Of a stretch of 64,000 nt of DNA, positions 58,427 to 64,000 are shown in pieces. Under the pieces are notes generated by a model. It had not been told where the DNA came from. It made no database searches and was given only the letters and a program-made list of their open reading frames with translations. The stretch is taken from the NCBI GenBank assembly GCA_028688955.1, contig JAQTXD010000011.1, positions 1-64,000 of the forward strand, written 5' to 3'. Within the stretch, counting starts at the first letter, position 1, and the number at the start of each line of letters is the position of its first letter. Origin of the DNA: Desulfuromonadaceae bacterium (lineage in GTDB: Bacteria > Desulfobacterota > Desulfuromonadia > Geobacterales > Pseudopelobacteraceae). Made by a program: the position numbers and the translations under genes.

Positions 58427-58745
58427 TATCTCCCCCCATCGATTTGGCCAGGTGTGCTTTGTAGATCTCGTACAGCTTGAGGTTGAGAGGGTTTTGGCGG
58501 GTTTTGATAAAGCGGGCATCAAGCTCGCGAAGGAGGTCATCGTAAGAACGCTCCCCCTCTTCCCAGACAGGGTGCCCCTCAACATAGATACTCTGGACGT
58601 CCATGTTTTCAAAACGCCCGATTAAAGATTCTGTCAACTCAGTGCCTTTACCACAGATAGGCATCCCAACTGGAGAGTCGCCGCGAAAAACATCCCGAGC
58701 AAGCTTCATTCCGGCTTTTGCAAGCATCAAAGGTATCTTTTGCAT
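58407..58745 (-). CDS. Small protein of unknown function upstream of HDOD gene
   Basis: 112 residues, soluble. The N-terminal 60 residues have GMKLARDVFRGDSPVGMPICGKGTELTESLIGRFENMDVQSIYVEG, a pattern often seen at the N-terminus of HD-GYP-type proteins or beside HDOD genes. No catalytic residues are known. It is translationally coupled to the HDOD gene and so likely acts with it. Confidence 0.75.
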   Translation of the reverse strand: MQKIPLMLAKAGMKLARDVFRGDSPVGMPICGKGTELTESLIGRFENMDVQSIYVEGHPVWEEGERSYDDLLRELDARFIKTRQNPLNLKLYEIYKAHLAKSMGGDSDRQAE

Positions 58746-59029
58746 AGGTAAGGAATTCCTGCATCAGTTAATTGACAAATCAAGTGGGAACTATTACTGA
58801 ATGTTGAGAATTAAGTCAATAAATTACGCTGTTTTGCATCTAAATACCAACGGCAATTTCGTCCAGGTTATTTCAACTCTATTTACCGGTTCGGTTTACT
58901 CGTCCTGATAGTATTTAAAACGCTTATTTATAACGTGTAATCTGGCGGCGTATTGTATCCATGGCCTCTACGAATGTATCCTGTCTTTCCGCCCCGCGAA
59001 CGTTTTTTTTTGTTACATTTATTAACTTC
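58746..59029. other. Gene-free divergent region
   Basis: AT-rich, no supported gene. It contains the promoters of the HDOD operon (-) and of the malic enzyme gene (+). No clear box was found for the HDOD side. Confidence 0.4.
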
Positions 59030-59059
59030 TTGACAAGAGTATTTCAAGGAGTCTATTGT
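59030..59059 (+). promoter_or_regulatory. Sigma-70-type promoter of malic enzyme gene
   Basis: TTGACA (59030-59035), 18-base spacer, TATTGT (59054-59059). The gene's ATG is 84 bases downstream, giving a long AT-rich 5' leader. Confidence 0.55.
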
Positions 59060-59142
59060 TTTTCACTTTTAGTAAAAGTAATGTCGCGAAGTTTAAAATA
59101 ACAGCATATTTTTTTAACTAAACTAAAAAAACGGAGACAAAA

Positions 59143-61392
59143 ATGGCAAAATTTAAAGATTCACTCGAATATCACTCCAGTGGTCGCAAAGGTAAAATCG
59201 AAGTTATTTCTACCAAGCCGTGCCAGACAGCCGCTGATCTGTCGCTTGCCTATTCTCCCGGCGTTGCAGAGCCCTGTCTGGCCATCCAGAAGAACCCGGA
59301 AGATGCATATAAATACACAGCTAAAGGAAACCTGGTTGCAGTCGTCTCCAATGGTACTGCCGTACTTGGTCTTGGCAACCTGGGCGCTCTGGCGGGTAAA
59401 CCGGTCATGGAAGGGAAGGGTATCCTCTTCAAACGCTTTGCCGATATCGATGTCTTTGATATAGAGCTCGATACAGAAAATCCGGATGAAATCATCAAGG
59501 CCTGCCAGTTGCTGGAGCCGACATTTGGCGGCATTAATCTTGAAGATATCAAGGCCCCGGAATGCTTCTACATCGAAGAAACTCTTAAGAAAACCATGAA
59601 TATTCCGGTGTTCCATGATGATCAGCACGGCACTGCCATCATCTCCTCGGCCGCACTGCTCAACGCTCTTATGCTGGTGGGGAAAAAGATCGAAGATATT
59701 CGCATCGTCGTCAACGGTGCCGGTGCCTCGGCAAACTCCTGTGCCAAGCTGGCCATCGCACTGGGAGTTAAGCCGAATAACATGATCATGTGTGATACCA
59801 AAGGAGTTATATACAAGGGAAGAGTTGAGGGTATGAACCCGTATAAAGCGCTCTTTGCCGCCGAAACCCATTTCCGAACTCTGGAAGAGGCCGCTGCCGG
59901 GGCGGATGTGCTGTTCGGGCTCTCCGCCAAAGGAGCCTTTACAAAAGAGATGATTGTCAGCATGGCTCCTAACCCGATCATCTTTGCTATGGCCAACCCT
60001 GATCCGGAAATCACTCCCGAAGATGCTCATTCGGTTCGTAATGATGTCATAATCGCCACCGGCCGATCCGACTATCCCAACCAGGTTAACAACGTTCTTG
60101 GATTCCCCTTTATCTTCCGCGGGGCGCTTGACTGTCGCGCCAGTTGTATCAACGAAGAAATGAAACTGGCTGCGGTAAAGGCGCTTGCCAATCTGGCCCG
60201 CGAAGAAGTGCCCGACTCCGTCAGTAAAGCATATGGCAATGTTAAGTTTGCCTTTGGTCGTGATTATATCATCCCCAAGCCCTTTGACCCCCGCGTACTG
60301 CTGCACGTAGCCCCGGCAATTGCTCGGGCTGCCATGGAGACGGGTGTTGCCCGTCAACCAATAGATGATATGGCAAAATATATTGAACTCCTCGAATCAA
60401 CCCAGGGCAAATCCAAAGAGATCATGCGAATGATCATCAACAAAGCGAAGAGTGAACCAAAGACAATCGTGTTTCCAGAAGGTGACAACGAAAAAATACT
60501 CAGAGCTGCAAAAGAACTGGTAGAAGAAGGGATAGCCAAGCCGATCCTCATCGGCGAGAGAAAAAAAATCGAACAGAAAATGGTAGATCTTCATATCGAG
60601 CTGGATGTACCGATCATTGATCCGTCTGACTCACCACTGACCGAACGCTATGCCGATGAACTTTATCAGTTGCGTCAACGTAAGGGGATGACACTTTCGG
60701 AGTCTTCGCGTATTCTGCGACGAAAATCCCGCACCCATTTTGGCGCTATGATGGTTCGAATGGGTGATGCTGATGCGCTGCTGGGTGGCATTGATACCCA
60801 CTATCCTGAGACGATCCGTCCTGCTCTGGAGGTTGTAGGCAAGCAACGGGGACTGTCAAGTGTTCACGGTCTTTATATGATGGTATTCAAAAAAGGTGTC
60901 TACTTTTTGGCGGATACAACCGTTACCATCGATCCGACTGCTGAGGAGTTGGCTGAAACCGCGATTCTTGCCGCTGAGAAGGTACGCATGCTTGACATAG
61001 AGCCACGGGTTGCCATGCTTTCTTTTTCAAACTTTGGTTCAGTTAATCATGCTCAGGCCCATAAAGTCCGGAGAGCCGTGGAGATTGTCAAGGAGCGAGC
61101 CCCTGACCTGATTGTCGAAGGAGAGATGCAGGCCGATACGGCTGTCGTGCCTGAACTATTGGAAGGCTTTACGTTCTCCAAGCTTCATACACCGGCAAAT
61201 ATCCTGATCTTCCCGGATCTGGCTTCAGGCAACATCTGTTACAAGCTTCTCCACCGTTTAGGGGAAGGCGAATCAATCGGTCCGATTCTTATGGGTATGA
61301 ACAAGCCCGTGCATGTGCTTCAGAGAGGCGATAGTGTGGATGATATCGTAAAGATGGCGGCTATCGCTGTTGTGGATGCCCAAACAGCATAA
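59143..61392 (+). CDS. maeB: NADP-dependent malic enzyme with phosphotransacetylase-like domain
   Basis: 749 residues, the large MaeB form. The malic enzyme part (about 1-420) has [36 protein letters not shown] and the Rossmann [13 protein letters not shown]. The phosphotransacetylase-like part (about 430-749) has [18 protein letters not shown] and begins a PTA fold with a conserved [11 protein letters not shown] near the end; in this family it is regulatory. It converts malate to pyruvate and CO2 with NADP. The ribosome site is ACGGAGAC. Confidence 0.96.
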   Translation: MAKFKDSLEYHSSGRKGKIEVISTKPCQTAADLSLAYSPGVAEPCLAIQKNPEDAYKYTAKGNLVAVVSNGTAVLGLGNLGALAGKPVMEGKGILFKRFADIDVFDIELDTENPDEIIKACQLLEPTFGGINLEDIKAPECFYIEETLKKTMNIPVFHDDQHGTAIISSAALLNALMLVGKKIEDIRIVVNGAGASANSCAKLAIALGVKPNNMIMCDTKGVIYKGRVEGMNPYKALFAAETHFRTLEEAAAGADVLFGLSAKGAFTKEMIVSMAPNPIIFAMANPDPEITPEDAHSVRNDVIIATGRSDYPNQVNNVLGFPFIFRGALDCRASCINEEMKLAAVKALANLAREEVPDSVSKAYGNVKFAFGRDYIIPKPFDPRVLLHVAPAIARAAMETGVARQPIDDMAKYIELLESTQGKSKEIMRMIINKAKSEPKTIVFPEGDNEKILRAAKELVEEGIAKPILIGERKKIEQKMVDLHIELDVPIIDPSDSPLTERYADELYQLRQRKGMTLSESSRILRRKSRTHFGAMMVRMGDADALLGGIDTHYPETIRPALEVVGKQRGLSSVHGLYMMVFKKGVYFLADTTVTIDPTAEELAETAILAAEKVRMLDIEPRVAMLSFSNFGSVNHAQAHKVRRAVEIVKERAPDLIVEGEMQADTAVVPELLEGFTFSKLHTPANILIFPDLASGNICYKLLHRLGEGESIGPILMGMNKPVHVLQRGDSVDDIVKMAAIAVVDAQTA

Positions 61393-61431
61393 GCGGTTAT
61401 GACAGCTAACTTGTTGTGATTATTTGCTGTT

Positions 61432-61477
61432 AAAGGGTGCGAGGGCAGGCTTAGGCTGGAACTCGTACCCTTTTTTT
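61432..61477 (+). terminator. Intrinsic terminator
   Basis: AAGGGTGCGAG pairs with CTCGTACCCTT (one mismatch) and is followed by a run of seven T at 61471. Ends the malic enzyme gene. Confidence 0.85.
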
Positions 61478-61644
61478 GTTTGATAGTGACCATAAATTCA
61501 AAACTGATGGGTATTGATTGCTGGCAGAAGCGTCTGTAACGGGATTTTTTCTTAATTATATCCGCCAGTAAAGGTTTGACATGCCAGATAAATTACATTA
61601 GTTTCTAGGCCGTTGTGCCAACGAGTTATCCATAGGAGGTCCAG

Positions 61645-62610
61645 ATGTTCCTTCTCCCCAAGGGCAGCCCACTATTTGAAAATCTGGCTGTTTCAAAGCT
61701 GAAACTGCCCGATGTTTTATCTAAGCTGAGTAATGGCTCTTTTACCGGCTATGCAAGTTTTATCTTTCAGACGAGTACTGCTATTCTGGTCTTTGAAACC
61801 GGTAAATTGGTGAGTGTGCTTGTAGAGGCCCAAACGGGTAAACGGCAATCCGGTTTTGAGGCCCTCTCGTCTCTGGCTGAATTGATGATAGCATCGGGAA
61901 GCGGGGCCTTGAATGTCTATAAACTTTCAAAAGACCTTACCATGTGCATTCACGCTCTATTGGAAGGAGATATCCTCTATAAAGCCCAGGATTTAAAACT
62001 GATCGACATAAACGCCCTCCTGAGAAAGGTTAAGGATGATCACATGAATGGCTGTCTGCGCATCTACACTGATGAACATTCAGCCATGATTTTTTATAAG
62101 GATGGTAATCCACTGGGCTTTTTTCACGACGGTTCAAGTGATATCGAAACGTCATCCACGGAGTCACAAAAAATTGCCGGGTTGCCCGGAGCCAAGATAG
62201 ACCTGTTCTCAACCCAAAGCGCGGATGAGTTGATGGGTATGAACCTGCTTGAAGTAACAAATGTTCAAAAAATATGGGATACCTGTGTTGCACTTCATAA
62301 ATCGGAAATTGATAAATCTAATTTGGAACGTCAGGAGCGCGACAGTAAAGTTATGGCGCTTAAACTTGCAGGATTGGAGGAACAGGTTAAAATTATCGTT
62401 GCTGAATACGTCGGCAAGGTTGGTCGAGGTATTGTAGATAAGGAAATTTCAGATAATGGTGGCAATTCCTGTCTGATTGACGCTGTTAGAAGTGAAAAGT
62501 TCATGAAGGGTGTGGAACGCGCAGCAAAACTACTTGTCAGCGGTACAAATATCAAGCTGATGATGGAAAAACTCACGTCCGCAATTTCCAACGCGACATC
62601 AGAGGCTTAA
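61645..62610 (+). CDS. Two-repeat protein of unknown function, paralogue of 26469
   Basis: 321 residues, clear ribosome site TAGGAGG. Same layout as the product at 26469: KLPDVLSKLSNGSFTGY, RQSGFEALSSL, a second unit with HMNGCLRIYTDEHSAMIFYKDGNPLGFFHDG, the conserved IAGLPGAKIDLFST, then a helical C-terminal region. No signal peptide. The two are clearly homologous by eye over their full length. Here the gene is followed by a membrane protein and a cytochrome. Function unknown; a link to DUF4388/PATAN-type signalling domains is only a guess. Confidence 0.8.
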   Translation: MFLLPKGSPLFENLAVSKLKLPDVLSKLSNGSFTGYASFIFQTSTAILVFETGKLVSVLVEAQTGKRQSGFEALSSLAELMIASGSGALNVYKLSKDLTMCIHALLEGDILYKAQDLKLIDINALLRKVKDDHMNGCLRIYTDEHSAMIFYKDGNPLGFFHDGSSDIETSSTESQKIAGLPGAKIDLFSTQSADELMGMNLLEVTNVQKIWDTCVALHKSEIDKSNLERQERDSKVMALKLAGLEEQVKIIVAEYVGKVGRGIVDKEISDNGGNSCLIDAVRSEKFMKGVERAAKLLVSGTNIKLMMEKLTSAISNATSEA

Positions 62611-62637
62611 TCTTATCGCTACATACTGGAGGATATA

Positions 62638-63387
62638 ATGGAAAAGTTTTTTGAATTACTGACCCAAATGAATCCGTTTGACCTTGTCCAGGTAATCTTC
62701 TGGGGGTTGGCGGGAGCGATCAGTTTTTATTTCAGTATCGGTAATGCTCGCGTCTGGACAAGTATTTCGATCGGATTCTTTCTGATATTTCTCAGTCAGG
62801 CGTACGGTATCAACCCGTGGGGACACTACCAGAAACTTACGGCATTTCATTATATTGTCGGTATTGTTGCAATTATGACGATTACTCACGGGTTTCTTGA
62901 ATACTATGTATTCTGTAGAACCTTTGAAATATCCGGGAACAAACTGGTTGTATATCTGAGTACGATGGCAATTCTTATTGTATCGGCAGGTTTCCTGTAT
63001 ATCAACCCAACCCCGAGTCCCAATACGATCAGAAACTTTAAAATGGTTGAAAACGCAATTTGGGCCATCCTGTGCGTTATGAACCTGGAAATTATCCGTA
63101 AAATATACACGGCAATCAAAGACTCTGATATCTCAAAAGGATTCATCGCGTTTGCTGTGGTATTTCTATGTATCTTCATCTGGAGAGGCTCTGAACTGTA
63201 TCTGCAGGTTTTTCAGTGGGATCAGGACTGGCAGGATATCATCGCCATTATGACGGAGGAGACCTCTGATATTGAAGATTTCATGGGCCGCGTGGCGTTT
63301 TCGCAGGAGGTAAGCCGCTATGCCGGTCTTTTATCCGGGATTTCTGTCGGTGGAGCGTTTGCCTACATGTATAAGCTGCTGAAATAA
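62638..63387 (+). CDS. Polytopic membrane protein of unknown function
   Basis: 249 residues with about six hydrophobic helices (for example VIFWGLAGAISFYF, FHYIVGIVAIMTITHGF, GFIAFAVVFLCIFIW). No Cys-based haem motif; a His and a few Trp residues lie within the helices. I do not recognise the family. It is preceded by GGAGGA and lies 27 bases after the two-repeat gene and 39 before the cytochrome gene, so it is probably co-transcribed with both. Confidence 0.8.
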   Translation: MEKFFELLTQMNPFDLVQVIFWGLAGAISFYFSIGNARVWTSISIGFFLIFLSQAYGINPWGHYQKLTAFHYIVGIVAIMTITHGFLEYYVFCRTFEISGNKLVVYLSTMAILIVSAGFLYINPTPSPNTIRNFKMVENAIWAILCVMNLEIIRKIYTAIKDSDISKGFIAFAVVFLCIFIWRGSELYLQVFQWDQDWQDIIAIMTEETSDIEDFMGRVAFSQEVSRYAGLLSGISVGGAFAYMYKLLK

Positions 63388-63426
63388 AACTGCTATGGTA
63401 TTGTCGTTTATTTAGAAGGAGCCACT

Positions 63427-64000
63427 ATGCCGTTTTCTGCAAAATTATCGCTGTTCACCATGCTGTCACTGTTTCTGCTCATACTTCAGGGGTGCGGAGA
63501 AAAAACTGTTGTTGCTCAGGGTGGTGCCAAAATTGAGCAGTCCCAGGCATGTATTGATTGTCACCAGGGAGTGGTTAACCCGGTGACGGGTAAGCTGATT
63601 GTTGAAGAGTGGAAACTGTCTCACCACAATACGTTCAATGGGGCGGGATGCGCCGACTGCCATGAGCCGGAACCGGGGCACCCTACCGGATGCAATCTCT
63701 GTCATAACGGTACTCCGGCAGGATCGCTGCGGCATGTCAGCAATAACCCTGACAGGGACAGCAAATGCGACAAGTGTCATGGCAGATCAAGCGGACTTTT
63801 CCCCACATCAGGGGCCCGGGAGGCACACTTTAATACGATTACGTCAGTTTACTATCCCGGCAGTTATGTCTCCTCGCAGTATGTAAAAAACTGCCGAAAG
63901 TGCCATAACCCCCACGATACATCTTCCACCCGGAATAATTTAAAAGACTGGGCTACCAGCAGTCACGGTACGGTCAGTGGATTCAGTTCATTCAGAACAG
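63427..64000 (+). CDS. Multihaem c-type cytochrome lipoprotein, 3' partial
   Basis: The frame runs off the window; 191 residues are seen. The ATG follows GAAGGA. A signal sequence ends in the lipobox ILQGC. Five haem motifs are seen so far: CIDCH, CADCH, CNLCH, CDKCH and CRKCH, with other His residues free to act as distal ligands. It is exported and bound to a membrane by lipid. In Geobacter-type organisms such proteins carry electrons across the envelope. The rest of the protein and the full haem count are not visible. Confidence 0.93.
   Translation, partial: MPFSAKLSLFTMLSLFLLILQGCGEKTVVAQGGAKIEQSQACIDCHQGVVNPVTGKLIVEEWKLSHHNTFNGAGCADCHEPEPGHPTGCNLCHNGTPAGSLRHVSNNPDRDSKCDKCHGRSSGLFPTSGAREAHFNTITSVYYPGSYVSSQYVKNCRKCHNPHDTSSTRNNLKDWATSSHGTVSGFSSFRT

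Noticed and set aside
59161-60357. 398-residue gene on the - strand
   Set aside because: It is entirely antisense to malic enzyme, whose codons leave the frame open by chance.
1-64000. GEMM-type (c-di-GMP/cGAMP) riboswitches
   Set aside because: I looked for the conserved GGGACGCAAAGCC-like core in the intergenic regions and saw none; one partial match near 7155 lies inside the V4R gene.
1-64000. CRISPR array, prophage or integron
   Set aside because: No spaced direct repeats of 25-40 bases and no integrase, capsid or terminase genes were seen.

Overview
The window looks like chromosome from a Geobacter-type bacterium (Geobacterales/Desulfuromonadota). This is inferred from gene content and no search was run. 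The pointers are many hybrid histidine kinases, c-di-GMP proteins (two GGDEF proteins, one PilZ), a haem-binding sensor kinase, a multihaem c-type cytochrome lipoprotein at the right edge, rubrerythrin-like diiron proteins, and a surE-pcm-rpoS stress locus. Most of the window is ordinary chromosomal core. I saw no phage, plasmid or CRISPR, and only one possible insertion-sequence scar.

1-15465 is a signalling island on the + strand. It holds four related hybrid histidine kinases (the first cut by the window edge), a V4R-domain sensor protein, an orphan substrate-binding lipoprotein and, last, a REC-GGDEF diguanylate cyclase. Three kinases end in Hpt domains and one has no Hpt, so a phosphorelay ending in the cyclase is a reasonable hypothesis.

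15466-16076 is a gene-poor stretch with an IS21-like end remnant and tRNA-Arg(CCU). 16132-19266 is surE-pcm-rpoS-apt on the - strand. 19445-23205 holds a quinone oxidoreductase, an exported peroxiredoxin, a frameshifted cyclophilin gene and two different ferritin-like proteins with a 42-residue membrane peptide between them. 23262-26206 is a TPR protein and a double-AMIN exported protein. 26469-36391 is a + strand run: a two-repeat protein of unknown role, DedA, TrmJ-type methyltransferase, SemiSWEET, LemA, TPM protein, xseA-xseB-ispA-dxs, and a TPR-metallopeptidase.

36429-42307 holds a PilZ protein, a SPOR protein, an exported unknown and a haem-sensing hybrid kinase. tRNA-Pro(UGG) follows, then a SprA-related metalloprotease, ruvA-ruvC, a beta-hydroxyacid dehydrogenase, endonuclease III and a PHP phosphoesterase. 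47563-58745 is mostly - strand: a cytidylate-kinase-like/BON fusion, then (transcribed right to left) nadC-birA-coaX, an EF-G2-type GTPase, a SPOR protein, two small proteins and a degenerate MglA-like GTPase; further right a three-gene HDOD/GGDDF operon. 59143-64000 (+) holds bifunctional malic enzyme, a paralogue of the 26469 gene, a polytopic membrane protein and the start of a multihaem cytochrome.

The most unusual items are the kinase array feeding one cyclase, the MglA-like GTPase operon with lost G-motifs, the paralogous two-repeat proteins, the kinase-BON fusion with an altered P-loop, and the single-base frameshift in the cyclophilin gene.
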